From contig CM053158.1 in NCBI GenBank assembly GCA_028571685.1, forward strand, positions 51,072,501 through 51,136,500: DNA of 64,000 nucleotides. The letters run 5' to 3'. The translations under genes were made by a program, and so were the position numbers. Below are positions 1 through 10,633 of the stretch, piece after piece. How positions within the stretch are numbered: position 1 is the stretch's first letter; every line of letters begins with the position of its first letter. A model generated the notes under the pieces. The model did not search any database and had not been told where the DNA came from. It saw only the letters and a program-made list of their open reading frames with translations. The stretch is from Heterohyrax brucei. Taxonomy: Eukaryota; Chordata; Mammalia; Hyracoidea; Procaviidae.

Positions 1-88
1 CTGCCCTCCCTCCCTTCCTTCCTCCCTCCCTCCTTCCTTCCTTCCTTCTTTCTTTCTTTCTCTTTCCTTCCTTCCTTCTTTCTTTCTT
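1..88. repeat. Polypyrimidine simple repeat (CCTT/CTTT)n
   Basis: An almost pure C/T tract made of CCTT, CCCT and CTTT units. It starts at the first base, so it probably extends upstream of the window. Confidence 0.95.
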
Positions 89-633
89 GTGACTGAGTGA
101 AAATGTACAATCTGGTTTAAATCTGCATGCCTGCCTGTGTGCAGCTCCTTCTGCTCTCCTTGCACAATGACAGAACACTTGTCCTTTCCATTCTATGTTT
201 GTGATGTCCTCTTAACAATCTCCTGCCCCCTTGTTTCCGCCCTCTCCACTGCCCCCTAGTAAGAGGGCAGTAGGACAATACCTATAGATGTGTAGAAGCA
301 TAAATTGCACACACGATATGGTCACTCTGTGTCCCCAAGTCCAGTCCATTCCTGTCCAAAGAGCTGACCTCAGTAATGATTTATGATCAGGGGCAGCATC
401 AGGTCTAAGGGCCATGCTCCCAGGGGAACGCCCAGGCCTTTGGACCATCAATTGTGGTCTTTTAGTGGAGTTCTCAGGGTGCATCCCTTTTGTTTCATGT
501 TGCACAACCATGTGGCAGCTTATCTATGTGAAACTTGTGACACAGTGGGAATTTTGTTTATTGGTGCAAAATGACATGTAGCCAGAGAGAATTTCAGTGA
601 ACACCAAAATAACTATTATACTGTGGTGAGGAG
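89..633. other. No recognisable feature
   Basis: Mixed-composition sequence between the pyrimidine tract and the first SINE. I see no repeat family, exon-like frame or RNA gene. The opposing frames of 60-100 codons have no recognisable domain. Confidence 0.5.
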
Positions 634-797
634 GGAAATGGGCTTGTGGTGCAGTCATTAAGAGCCACAGCTGCTAACCATAAGGTCAGCAGTTCAAACC
701 CACTAGGCATTCTTTGGAAACTCTGTGGGCCATTTGTTCTCTGTCCTATGAATCTAAATCGACTCAGTGGCAATAGGTTTGGATTTTTTGCTTTGTG
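634..797 (+). mobile_element. Short AfroSINE-type SINE
   Basis: tRNA-derived SINE. The head has an A-box-like GTGGTGCAGTCATTAAG and a B-box-like GGTCAGCAGTTCAAACCC; the 3' part carries the RTE-like tail AATCGACTCAGTGGCAATAGG and a T-rich end. Moderately diverged, with a damaged middle. Confidence 0.85.
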
Positions 798-979
798 AGA
801 TGAAAACAGGATGGAAGTGCCTAACTTTTCAGTAGGGATGCAATTTGGGAGAAAGCCATGAAAGTGTGTCATTATTTCCAACGTCCAGAATCCAGGATTC
901 CTGAAGGTCTCTGAACTGGCCCTCTCAATTAGTGGCTACTGATGGTGTTAGTTACTGGGGTAAAGAGTATCAATAAATG

Positions 980-1190
980 TTTATATTTATTGAATATTTA
1001 TTATGTACCAGGCCAAGTAATAAGAACTTAGCATGCATCATCTCATTTAACCCTCACAGCAACGCTGGATGTGTCAACTTCTTCAGCCACCATCTTTTAA
1101 AAGGGGAACTGAGGTATGGAGAGGTTAACCAGGTTCAAACAGGTTAACAGCTGTGTATGTGACCCCAGGCGGTCAGGTCATGGTCCCTGC
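980..1190 (-). repeat. MIR SINE (antisense)
   Basis: Shows the MIR signature in reverse: TTATTATGTACCAGG, then CATCTCATTTAACCCTCACA, then a GGGAACTGAGG-type block. An ancient mammalian SINE shared by all placentals. Confidence 0.8.
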
Positions 1191-1196
1191 ACTCTT

Positions 1197-1412
1197 GGAG
1201 TCTCTGGTGGCACAAACAGTTAATGTGTTCGGCTGGTCACAGAAAGGTTGGAAGTTAAAGTCCACCCAGAGATGCCCCAGAAGAAAGGCCTGGCAACCTA
1301 CTTCTAAGAAACCAGACACTGAGAACCTCATGGAGGATAGGTCTCTACTCTTGACACTCACAGGATCGCCAAGAGTTGGAATTGACTCCATAGCAGCTTC
1401 TAACTGGTACCT
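1197..1412 (+). mobile_element. AfroSINE-type SINE, longer (type 2) form
   Basis: Starts with GTCTCTGGTGGCACAAACAG and carries the AGAAAGGCCTGGCAACCTAC block that marks the longer form, then an RTE-like 3' end (GTTGGAATTGACTCCATAGC). About 210 bp, near full length. Confidence 0.85.
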
Positions 1413-1469
1413 GACCTCTTCATCTTCATACTGGATTGTCAGATGAGTGCTGGCTGGTGAACCCACCAT

Positions 1470-1765
1470 GTGAGTCACATCCGTCGTTTCAGATTTCCTA
1501 GTAACCACATTAAATAGATAAATAAATAGAGCAGGTGAAATTAATTTTTGACTATATTTCACTGTACCCAATTCATCCAAAATATCATTTCAACATGTAG
1601 TCAATATTTTAAAATTACTGAAATATTTTGTTTTCCTTTTTTCCTACTAAATGTGGGACACTCAGTGTATGTTTTGCACTTTGAGCACATCTTAGGACAG
1701 ACCACATTCTGAGAGATCAGTAGCCACACATGGCAAGTGGCTACCACGTGGGGCAGTGTAGGATG
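1470..1765. mobile_element. hAT-type non-autonomous DNA transposon remnant
   Basis: AT-rich body ending in AGCCACACATGGCAAGTGG followed by a GTGGCTACC end, a pattern I associate with Charlie/MER3-like hAT elements of placental genomes. No transposase frame. The family name is from memory; the 5' limit is approximate. Confidence 0.55.
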
Positions 1766-1824
1766 CTTAAGTTGGAAAACTGTTCAATGCACAGTGCCTC
1801 AGGCAGCGGAAGCTCAAGAGGGTA

Positions 1825-2335
1825 GCTGTGGTTAGCTGTCCCCGACTCCAGGTGACCCCACCAAGCACAAGGAAAACACTACCCAGTCCTGGGCGGTCCC
1901 CATGTTCCATTGTGAATCAAACCTGTATGATCCATGGGTTTGTTTAAAGTTTTATGAAGTTATTTATTTACTGTTGTTGTAAGTGTCCATAGCAGAACAA
2001 ATGTCAATTCATGAATTTCTACTTTGACAGATTTATTGACATTGATTACATTTTCCAAGTTGTACAAACATTCTAATCCCCGTTTCTCGATTGTTCTTCT
2101 CCCGTTAACAGGATCCGTAGGGCTTTCATTGGCTGATGTGGGGAAGCAGATCTACCAGGCTTCTCTTCCCAGTTTGTCTCCATCTGGAAGCTCCACTGAA
2201 ATCTGATCAGCACCAGAGCACCATGCAAGCTCCTCTGACGGAGGTGGTGGCTGTGTGCGATGTGCACTGGCCAGGAATCAAACTCAGGTCTCCTCTCACA
2301 GAAGGCAAGAATTCTACCATTGACCAACACTACCT
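1825..2335 (-). mobile_element. tRNA-Gly-headed AfroSINE (antisense), interrupted
   Basis: Read on the minus strand, the head at about 2255-2330 resembles tRNA-Gly, with a B-box-like CCTGAGTTTGATTCCTGGCC. The right part contains the TTGGCTGATG...AGATCTACCAGG block in antisense and the left part is the RTE-like tail. The SINE is split by an insertion at about 1941-2111. Confidence 0.75.
1941..2111 (-). mobile_element. Fragment of a paenungulate-type repeat inside the SINE
   Basis: A foreign block interrupts the SINE between GATCCATGGGTT (1929-1940) and GATCCGTAGGGCTT (2112-2125), a diverged copy of the same target that looks like a target-site duplication. Its core TTGACATTGATTACATTTTC resembles the repeat seen again near 7.82-8.16 kb. 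Confidence 0.5.
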
Positions 2336-3039
2336 TTTTCTTAGAATAGTAAGTATTACTATTATTATCATCCAGTACTTACTGTCTGCCAGGCACTGTG
2401 AACAGACAAAGAGCCATGGCACAGTTTTCCTAAGCTTTTGCCCACATACTGGAATTGGGATTTGCAGAAAAGACATTTAGAGGAGCAGGGATGGAGGCTT
2501 GCACAAGATAGGCTGCCACAGGCATTGGGTGGTTTCTTTGGGGGCGCCCTGGAGCTGCATAGCTGTATCCCAGCCCTGCCTACTAGGTGGGATAAACATC
2601 CTCCTCGAGGATGCCGGTTCCCACCACCAGGTTGCCATGGTTACCACTGGCTTCCTCACCATCTGAATAATAGAGGGCAGCAGTGGTAACTGCAACCACT
2701 GTCACTGCCTGTGTTAGACAGCTCCCCCTTCAATTCCCGGTAAACTGGAGCTGAGGTGGGAGGGGAGTAGGCCTAGTTGCCATGAGAACAAGGGAGGCAG
2801 CTCTCCATGACCTCATCTCTAGAAATCAAGGGGCCTTCTCTCCAGTGCTGGAGAGTTTATTGCTGTGTCCTCTCCCCTCCCCCTTTAGTTTTCCCCAACC
2901 AGGGCATCAGCAAGGGCCTGCCTGCCAGCGCTGCATGTTGCTGCTCATGCCCTTGTTGCTCTTTTAAGATGATTATTCTATGCCCCAACTCTTACTTCTT
3001 CTGTCTTTATAGAAATGCACTGATACAGGGTGCAAACCC
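2336..3039. other. Largely unrecognised stretch
   Basis: A weak antisense MIR-like trace (TACTTACTGTCTGCCAGGCA) lies at about 2370-2400. The rest, including several frames of 60-130 codons, shows no domain, splice-bounded exon or repeat family I recognise. Confidence 0.4.
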
Positions 3040-3182
3040 TGTGCCTGGGAGTCAGAGTAGGAGAGAGGCTCCGGAGTCGGGTTTCCCCCTCCTGCTGCCG
3101 GAGTATTTAAGTGATCATTCCAGTCTTTCTATCTGTAAAGTGGGGACAACGGCTGTTGTGGGGATTAAATGCAAGGACAATA
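3040..3182 (+). repeat. MIR SINE
   Basis: Sense-strand MIR features: TCTATCTGTAAAGTGGGGAC, then a GGGGATTAAATG block. It is immediately followed by a second MIR. Confidence 0.7.
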
Positions 3183-3348
3183 GCAGAGAAATTAAGAGCT
3201 AGATCTTTGAAGTCAAACACACCTGCCTCTGATCCTGACCCTCTAGAAGTATGATCTCAGGCAAGGCAATGTTCTGAGCCTCCTTTCCAACACCTATGCA
3301 ATGAGGACAGAGTCCCTGACTGGCACAAATAGTTAATGAGCTTGTATG

Positions 3349-4008
3349 CTATTATGGGTTGAACTGTGTCCGCCCCAAAATGTGTGTCAACTTGGCTAAG
3401 CCATGATTCCCAGTATTGTATGACTGTCTACCATTTTGTCATCTGATGTAGTTTTCCTGTGTTGTAAATCTTAACCTGTATGATGTTAGGGAGAAACCCT
3501 GGTGGTACAGTGGCTAAGCGATGTGGCTGCTGACCGTTCTGTTGGACTCCACCAGGTTCTCCTCGGAGATTCTATGAGACAGTTCTACTCTCTCCTATAG
3601 GGTCTACAGTTGGGCTCACCTGGCAATGAGTCTTTTTTTATGATGTTAATGAGGGAAGATTACAGATATGTGAATGAAGCAGGAGTCTATTTACAGGATT
3701 AGGCTGCATCTTGAGCCGATCTCTTTTGAGATGTAAAAAAGAGAAGTGAGCAGAAAGGAGGGGACCCCCCCAATACCAAAAAGGACAGCTAGGAATGGAC
3801 CACATCTCTGGACCCATGGTCCCATGGTCCCATGATTGGTGACAAAGACCCTGCCCCAGAGCTGACAGAGAGAGGAGTGTCTTCCTCCGAAGCTGGAGCC
3901 CTGAATTTGGACTTTTAGCATCCTAGACCTTGTGAGAGAAAATTCCTGTTTGTCAAAACCATCTACTTGTGGTATTTCTGTTAGAGCAGTGCTAGGTAGC
4001 GAAGATAT
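3349..4008 (+). mobile_element. MaLR/MLT1-like solo LTR
   Basis: Begins near TTATGGGTTGAACTGTG and ends near TCTGTTAGAGCAGTGC. It has the family landmarks ATCTCTTTTGAGATGTAAAA (TATA-like position) and GTGAGAGAAAATTCCTG near the polyA position. No internal coding region, so a solo LTR. It sits in a type 2 SINE and contains a short SINE at 3489-3638. Confidence 0.8.
3489..3638 (+). mobile_element. Short AfroSINE with exact 10-bp target-site duplication
   Basis: Starts GAGAAACCCTGGTGGTACAG and ends in a T-rich tail after TGGCAATGAGTC. It is flanked by TATGATGTTA at 3479-3488 and 3639-3648, an exact duplication of LTR sequence. The innermost and youngest element of this nest. Confidence 0.95.
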
Positions 4009-4270
4009 CTACTAACTGAAAAGTGGGCCATTTGAGCCTACCCAGAGGCTCCTCAGAAGAAAGACGACCTGGTGAACTATTCCCTAAAAATCAGCCATTG
4101 AAAACTCTATGGAGCACAGCTCTACTCTGACATACATGTGGCTGACATGAGTCAGAATCGACCTGATGTCAACTGGTTAACTGGTACAATGAGGACAATA
4201 ATCTTATCTACCTCACAGGGCATCTCACAGGGATTTGATGACCCAGTGGTCCTAAAGCACAGTGCATCCT

Positions 4271-4960
4271 CCTATCCTCTGATCCCTTCCTAACTGTGAC
4301 CCTGTAAGGCTTTAAGTCAACTAGGGCCAGTGACCTTGTTCTTGCTTGTTCCTAACCAAGTACAGTGACACAAGATTTCACCTTTGATGAAAGAGAACTA
4401 CCTGCTTCTCAGCCAGATACAGGGAAGGAAGGTAAGATACCTCTGTTTCCTCCATGACTCTCTGCAGCTGTCACCAGTTTTTGATAAAACAGTCCCAGCT
4501 GGGTGGCCCTAGTAGCTCCCAGGGAGATTAAGAGCTTAGCGTTGACAGGAACATCTTGCTTCTTCAAACTTGTGGTGGTGGCACCCTTCATCACTTTGAG
4601 GTGTGGGCAGAGGTGGCAGTGGGTGGTACAGTAGCATCACTAGGGGTGCAGAGGATAAGCTGTCCCCCTGACACTGTCAGAGTAGGTGACACTAAAATGA
4701 TTTCAGGGTCCGCAGTGATGGCAGTTGTGGCCAAGGCAGTGTTGCTGGAGACAGGCTGCCAAGGCAGTGATGTTACCCAGAGTAGTAACTCAGCACTAAT
4801 CCCCATCTGCTATTCGGGGTGAGGCTGCTGAGCGGTGGTGCCTGCCGTTGGGCAGAGATGAGGGTTTTCACCACGGCGAATGGGAGAGGTAGAAGCTGCT
4901 GGGAGGGGCACAAGGCGGCTCCACCCAGTGGCCCTGCTGACCATCCCCACCCATGCTAGA
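4271..4960. other. Unrecognised stretch
   Basis: No repeat family I can name. The part at 4555-4950 is moderately GC-rich with GGTGG/GCAGTG-rich wording, and opposing frames there lack domains; it may be an old unclassified repeat. Confidence 0.35.
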
Positions 4961-5689
4961 TGTGAGTTCAGAGAATAACATCATCCTCTCGTGACACCTC
5001 CAGCTTCATGACAGGGACAGGGGAGGATCTGCATCTTTCCTCTTTCTGAACAACAGGAATCCTTCCTGCCCTCCTTTCCACTGGCCCTTGAGAAAATTCC
5101 ACAGTGCAAGATGAAACCCAGAGGCTAGGTGTCCCTCCCTTGTCCATGACTGGAAGTCTTAAGAATACGGATAAAATTTGCAAGTCTGTGCATTTGTCCA
5201 GGAGAGCAGGAACGGTGCTCATCTAAATCTCAGGCAGGTTTCTTCAAGTACAGTCTCTGCAGTGACATGTTGAGCTGTCATATACCAAGCTGCAAGAGCC
5301 AATTGTTAAATTTTCAGGAATTTTGTGTTAATGCATAATGTCAATAAACAGAAATGCTAAATATTAAATTATATATAATAAATTATATTCAAAAGCAAAG
5401 TTAATAAATATTCAAAACTCATTGCTTCTTAGGTATTTGATTCTTTTCACTTTTATCTATGTTTTTGGGGTTATACACATTTATTGCAGCAATAAAACTG
5501 CCTAACGGTGGGCTATTGAGCATCTCTTCCCAACACTGCAATCAGTGATGTCATGTTAATAGCTTGAAATTGGTCATCGGGGAATGTTTACACTGCAGAA
5601 ATTGGCAAGCACCACAACCCAGCCATCCCCACTGTCCGCAGCCCTTGTTAAACATTTACGAGCTCCTCAGGGTCCCCGCACCAATCACG
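4961..5689. other. No recognisable feature; AT-rich patch at 5320-5420
   Basis: Ordinary sequence with an AT-rich patch holding TATATATAATAAATTATATT. No gene or repeat family could be supported. Confidence 0.4.
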
Positions 5690-5795
5690 GCGTAATGATC
5701 TGAGGGGCTCAGTTACAAATACAGACCCCAGACCCCTGGAATCAGAATCTCGATTTAAGGCCTGAGCTGTGATTTTACACAGCTTCCCAGGATAT
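5690..5795. mobile_element. MER5-like hAT remnant
   Basis: Contains AGACCCCTGGAATCAGAATC and an ending like ACAGCTTCCCAGG, wording typical of MER5-type non-autonomous hAT elements. Short and diverged. Confidence 0.45.
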
Positions 5796-5974
5796 CCATC
5801 AGAAAACAATGAGATACTGGAAGGGAGTAAGAAAGGAAAGAAGGGGTGGTGATGGGGAGGAAGCAGGAGGGAAAAGAAAGGGTTTCCAGAGCCAGTCAGA
5901 GCACAAGTGTAAGGTGGCTGAAGGCTGAATGCCGGTGTCTACTACGTTTTAGAATGACTACAGTAAAAATTGCT

Positions 5975-6130
5975 TGTTGAGTGCTCAGTACGGTCCAGCG
6001 ATGCTGAGTACCTTAAGTATACTGTTTGATTTATATCTCATGTTGATAGGAGTTAGCTATTATCCCCCACTTTACAGGGCAGGAAACTGGAAACAGGCAG
6101 ACCTCTGCACAAGCCCACTGGCAGCAGTCT
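5975..6130 (-). repeat. MIR SINE (antisense)
   Basis: Reverse MIR order: GTTGAGTGCTCAGTACGG, then a CATGTTGATAGGAG block, then TATTATCCCCCACTTTACAG and GGAAACTGG. Confidence 0.75.
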
Positions 6131-6428
6131 TCCCCAACTCCTTCCCCTGCTAGCATCTTTAGGCTTTGGGACACCCCACCTCCTGGAAGTCTGAGAGGAA
6201 GAGGGCTAACATACCGTGTAGTGAGGCACATCTACCTTCCGAGTATGAAAGTGGCTCAGGGAGGGGCATGCTAGTCCCTCACTTACAGTTAAGTAGGGGC
6301 ACACGTATGAGAGTTTTCCATCTCTGCCCAGACAGCTTCCTGAGCCAGACAAACTGCTCATCACGGAACTATTTCCTGTTGTTTGCTGTCTTGTATTTGT
6401 GAGCAAGGGCAGGATATCCAATAAACCA

Positions 6429-6881
6429 GTTGTTATAGATTGAACTGTGTCCACCCAGCATGTGTATCAACTTGGGTAGCCTATGATTCCCAGTATCACA
6501 TGGTTGTCCACCGTGTTGTGGATTAGTAACAGTTATGCTAATGAGGTTAAGACTCAATCTACAGGATTAGGTTGTATCTTGAGTCAATCTCTTTTGAGAT
6601 ATCAAAGGCAGAATTGAGCAGAAAGGAGAAGGACCTTATACTGCCAAGGAAAAAGCTCCAGGAGTGGCGTGCATCCTTTGGATGTGGGGTCCTGCTCTGA
6701 GAAACTCCTAGACCAGGCAAAGAGTGAGGACAAGGACCTTCTTTTAGAGCTGACAGAGAGAGAAAGCCTTTCCCTGGAGCTGGCACCCTGAATTCAGACT
6801 TCCAGCCTCCTAGACTTTTGTTTATTAAAATCATCTGCTTGCAGTATTTCTGTTAGAGCAGCACTAGATAACTAAGACACG
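6429..6881 (+). mobile_element. MaLR/MLT1-like solo LTR
   Basis: Starts GTTATAGATTGAACTGTGTC and ends CACTAGATAACTAAGACA, with TCTCTTTTGAGATATCAAAG in the TATA-like position and GTTTATTAAAATCATC downstream. The same family as the LTR at 3349. About 450 bp, no internal region. Confidence 0.85.
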
Positions 6882-7420
6882 AGGTAGGTAGGCGTGTGCT
6901 TACATGTGCTTACTATGCTGCAGTGAACAGTTTCACAGGTCAGTTTCAGTAGGCTACATCAAGGTGAAGCCCACGAGAAACTGTTCCCTAGAGATTGGTA
7001 AGTAGAGGCGAGTAAGCCTGGTTTGACTTTGCTTACTGAGTGGCCCGCCCTTATCAGGGACTGTAAATTTGAAAAGAGCCTTTGATTCCATAGAAGGTGC
7101 CATGGAACTGGGAGAGGCACAGATTACAGCCATGCCTAGAAGTAGAATCTGTGGCGTGGTGAAAAAGTGAAAAGTTGTTCATCCCAAATTAACAAGCACA
7201 AATAAGCCCATGCTTACTTTGCTTATTGAATCATCTGTTTCTGTCCGGGGGTAGTTAAAACAGCTTTCATTTTCCAGTGCTCTGTGAATAGTCTGTGTGT
7301 CAGATTCCATCAGACCAGGCAAATGTAGCACCCATCAAGTGGTCACTGCCTCTGAGTGGAAGCCTTGCCCTAGCAGTCTGTGGCTGCCTGGAAATTCTGA
7401 GGCAACCTATGTGTGAAACA
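6882..7420. other. Unrecognised stretch
   Basis: Repeated wording such as TGCTTAC/TGCTTACT and GTAAG suggests a decayed repeat, but I cannot assign a family and see no gene. Confidence 0.35.
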
Positions 7421-7592
7421 GAAAGCCTGGCGGTGTGGCGGTGAGTTCTATGTCTGCTAGCCAAAAGGTCGGCAGTTTAAATCCACCAGGAGCTCCTTGG
7501 AAACTCTATGGGGCAGTTCTCTACTCTGATCTATAGGGTGGCTGTGAGTCAGAATCGACTCAGTGACGGTGAGTTTGGTTTTGATTTTTGTG
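7421..7592 (+). mobile_element. Short AfroSINE with 11-bp target-site duplication
   Basis: Full-length short form: GAAAGCCTGGCGGTGTGG head, B-box-like GGTCGGCAGTTTAAATCC, RTE-like tail TCAGAATCGACTCAG. TGTGTGAAACA flanks it at 7410-7420 and 7593-7603. Confidence 0.9.
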
Positions 7593-7818
7593 TGTGTGAA
7601 ACACTGAGACTGAGGCTCACGTTAAAATACCTTGTCCAAAGTGTACACCCAGCAAAAGTTAGAGGCAAAATTCAAACCACAAGAGTTGGTCTGAATCCAT
7701 GTTTTCACTCCAACTTCAGTGTCTGATACACAAAAGAGCCTCAAAACAGGCTGATGAATCCTGTGGAAACGTCATCTGTCAGAGAGGCTTTTCTTCTGGA
7801 ACGGGTTTTGAGGTCCAA

Positions 7819-8165
7819 GATTTATTTATTTACTTATTGCAATAATGTTTTTGGCAAGAAAAATACATAGCAAAACTACACCAATTCAGCAATTTTTCCA
7901 TGTCCAGCCTATTGACAATGGTTGCATACGTCACACTGTGTCCATTCTCCCTGTGTCTGCCGCCCCTATCGTGTCTGCCCCTATTGTGTTGCCCTGGGCA
8001 ACTTAGACTCTACCTCTGAAGTTCACATCTGTGTTTTATAGTTACTATTGTCCATTTAATCTTACATAGATAAGTCTTCTAAAAAGTGCAATACTCAAGG
8101 TAAACATTCTTTGTTAAATGAGCTAAACTGTTCTTTAAAGATTACTTCACTAGCCCAGTTTCAGT
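7819..8165 (-). repeat. Paenungulate-type interspersed repeat (antisense 3' end)
   Basis: ATTTATTTACTTATTGCAAT followed by ACACCAATTCAGCAATTTTT, similar to the block at 1941-2111 and distantly to 59.7 kb. Probably the 3' end of a LINE-like element read backwards. No coding potential. Confidence 0.5.
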
Positions 8166-8418
8166 TCAAGACCTAAACTTTTTTCTCAGGCAGTAGATTG
8201 GGGGCTTCCTCCACTCTTGATGCAACCGGTAAGTCTGGTTGCCAATAAGAATTTGAATTTATGTTCTGCAATCTTCCTCCTTTTGATCAAGATCTAAGAT
8301 TATTTCTTGAATTGTGTTAACTGCCCCATATAAGCAAAGAGAAAGGTAGCCCTGAGATTCCAGCTGTGAAGACCAAGTCCGCTGTGCTGGAGTCAGACAT
8401 CCCAGATACATCCCGTAA
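8166..8418. other. No recognisable feature
   Basis: Short stretch between the repeat and the LTR pair; nothing supported. Confidence 0.4.
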
Positions 8419-9537
8419 ATGTGGCCCACAGAACCACAGTGTTGTGAGCACCCAGAAAGTGTCAGTGGTTGCTAGAGGAAAATAAGTAACTAACAAGGCT
8501 TGGGGTCAGTAACAGGCTTTATTGTACCAAACTATACCTTTACAATTAAACAGGGAGGATGGGAGACGCTAGAACCAGTACATAAAGCAAGCTTATTTAC
8601 ATTACTTAAGAATTCTCATCTATGTTCACATTAGTTGGTAACTCTTATTTACGTGAGTTAGGATCACAGATTCTACCAGGTCCCACAGGGACTGGAAAGG
8701 TCAAGTGGTAATGTTAGTATGTCAACATACTCCTTTACAAGCAGGGTTCACTCTAAGGAATTTAGGGATTGGCTGTGCTCTCACCATTCAGATGTCTGGA
8801 GAATCTGAGGTAGAATTTTATGATGACAGGAAGCCTCCGCGGTGAAGCAGGCAGGAACACCACAGGAAACTCAGGCATTAACAGAAGATTGTCACAACTC
8901 ACTGGAAGCAGGCTCTTTAGATGTCGGAGGTAGATCGGCCAGTAGGGACAGCACAGGATGCTTGGGCAGCAATGGCACAACAGTCACGGCCACTCGAACC
9001 AACTTTTGAAGGCAAGAGGATGGGTCCCAGGATAAGGTCACAGCACAGCAAAGCAGCGGACAGACTCTCAGGAGGCTGGGTCCCAGGCCTTTGAATGAGG
9101 CAAACATGGTCACAGCAGCCGACTGTGGGCACAGATCCTCAGAGGGGACTGCTGCACCCCAAGTCCAGAGTGCTGGGTTTTTAATACAAGTTGTTTGCTT
9201 GGTTCTGGTTGTTATTGGTCAGTCCATAATAAGTCTTATCTTCTGCTACCTCAAGCTGTTGACTTCTTTCTGATGGGTTATGGTCTTTATCGTCTCTCTG
9301 ACCATCTGTGGCTGTGTCCATCTGGCAGTTGTTTTTCTCGCTTTTACTTCTTCACCATGACTTTGCATTTTTTCACTTTCACTTCTCCACCGTGACTTTG
9401 TGTTTTCTCACTTCTACTTCTTCACCATGACTTTGTGTTTTCTCACCATCTGACTTGCTCAAGCACAGCCTTTTTGTGTTTAATAATGCAGCCAATTCAC
9501 AGTTTAGCCATTTTAACTTATGTTTATGACAAGACTC
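8419..9537 (-). mobile_element. Endogenous-retrovirus-type LTR (antisense), first of two
   Basis: On the minus strand there is a TATA-like GTATTAAAAACCC near 9175, a polyA signal CAATAAAG near 8520 and a plausible CA end near 8419. The U3 side (about 9345-9440) has three imperfect ~32-bp direct repeats built on ACTTCTTCACCATGACTTTG (plus strand), like LTR enhancer repeats. The TATA-to-polyA distance of about 650 bp is long, so boundaries and family are uncertain. Confidence 0.5.
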
Positions 9538-10131
9538 TGTAGCAGGAAACCGGTAAGTTCGGCCCACGGAGCAGAAAACATCTCGAACACCATCTTGTTT
9601 GTAGAGGAAGAGGCGGTTTATTAGCTAGCAGGGCAGCAGATGGACTCAAGCCAAACAATGGCCATGCACCCCATTCCGTTATCAGACACATCTATTTATA
9701 CTTTTTTCCAAGAAAGCAGACAAAGGCATTTCCATATATTCTCTTGATTGGCAGTTACAGGTGTACAGATTTTCATATTGCATTTCTATAGATCCAGCAT
9801 ACTTAAAGAGGCCCTAAATAAGCAGTTAGCATTAAGTCACATGGGAAGAAGCTATCCCCTCCTTAGAAACTGGTCTTATCAAGGATTTTTGTGGCGGAGA
9901 GGAGGGAGCATCTTGGGCTGGCACCGGAGAGAAACATCTGGACTTTTACCTTCTCTTTAGAAACTGAGCTTATCTCAGAATCTCTACGGGGTACAGTGGA
10001 ACGCTGGTGCCCAACCCTAATTTAGGTGTGAAGCAGAAACCAGACATTGATTTGAATAGGGTTTGTGAGGTTCCTCCCAAAGCAAACTGGTGCCTTCTTA
10101 TCTAACCAGTATAACAAAGGCTACTTCCTCA
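9538..10131 (-). mobile_element. Endogenous-retrovirus-type LTR (antisense), second
   Basis: Minus-strand reading shows AAGTATAAATAGATG (TATA box, about 9693-9705), AATAAACCGCC (polyA signal, about 9611-9622) and an end GGTTTCCTGCTACA at 9538. TATA, polyA signal and CA end are correctly spaced for a retroviral LTR. The far edge near 10117-10131 is approximate and no target-site duplication was found. Confidence 0.75.
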
Positions 10132-10379
10132 GGTAAATTCACCTTTCAAGGAGGAAAGAATGTAGGCCTGGGTGTGGGTGCAGAGGTCACATTCAACACA
10201 CCAGACCCACAGTTTTCCAGGATCTGATGTCATGCATTCCAGCTGTTCAGCTGTTTGCAGTCACTCGTTTACAGGCTCACAAGCCCTGCACCCAGGCCTT
10301 CTGGAATTTAAGTGGTATTTTCTTAAAAGCTTTTTCTTCCTCTCTCAACTCCACTTTGCTATATATTCTATTTTAATAT
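10132..10379. other. No recognisable feature
   Basis: Non-repetitive sequence following the LTR pair; nothing supported. Confidence 0.35.
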
Positions 10380-10430
10380 AGATACACACATACACACAAG
10401 TATATATATATACACATACACAAACAAATC
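10380..10430. repeat. (CA)n/(TA)n microsatellite
   Basis: ATACACACATACACACAAG followed by TATATATATACACATACAC: an impure dinucleotide run. Confidence 0.9.
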
Positions 10431-10633
10431 CTCACTTCACACAGCCCCCAGGGCTCGAGCCTCCCTGGTTTTCCTCTTAATTTCACTGGCATATCCTCAC
10501 CAAAGGTTGGTAAGAATGAAGACACATGGGGTGAGGTCCATGGGGCTCCCAACCTGGCCGGATAGATCAAATCTCAAGAAAATTTAGAAACACTACAGGA
10601 GTCAAACAAGAAAACCAAGTCACTCCTTATTTG

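Larger units (their letters stand above)
3310..4186 (+). mobile_element. Type 2 AfroSINE inside MIR, split by an LTR
   Basis: The 5' part at 3310-3348 reads CTGGCACAAATAGTTAATG; the 3' part at 4009-4186 carries AGAAAGACGACCTGG, ATCAGCCATTGAAAAC and an RTE-like AGAATCGACCTGATG tail. It is flanked by an exact 11-bp duplication and interrupted by an LTR at 3349-4008. Confidence 0.85.
3190..4270 (+). repeat. MIR SINE split by nested insertions
   Basis: The left part (3190-3309) has TTTGAAGTCAAACACACCTG and CAATGAGGACA; the right part (4187-4270) resumes with CAATGAGGACAATAATC and CTACCTCACAGGG. The repeated CAATGAGGACA at 3299-3309 and 4187-4197 is an exact 11-bp target-site duplication of the SINE inserted between them. 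Confidence 0.8.

Noticed and set aside
1173-1580. 135-codon open frame on the minus strand
   Set aside because: It is the antisense of a type 2 SINE.
4556-4822. Coding exon in the GGTGG-rich region
   Set aside because: Open on both strands because of composition; no splice sites in phase or recognisable domain.
8515-9180. Possible last exon of a gene (polyA signal, frames of about 70 codons)
   Set aside because: The layout of TATA-like box, direct repeats and polyA signal fits an LTR better, and the frames have no domain.
10007-10025. TGGTGCCCAAC, like a retroviral primer binding site
   Set aside because: On the wrong strand relative to the antisense LTR and with no LTR end directly before it.
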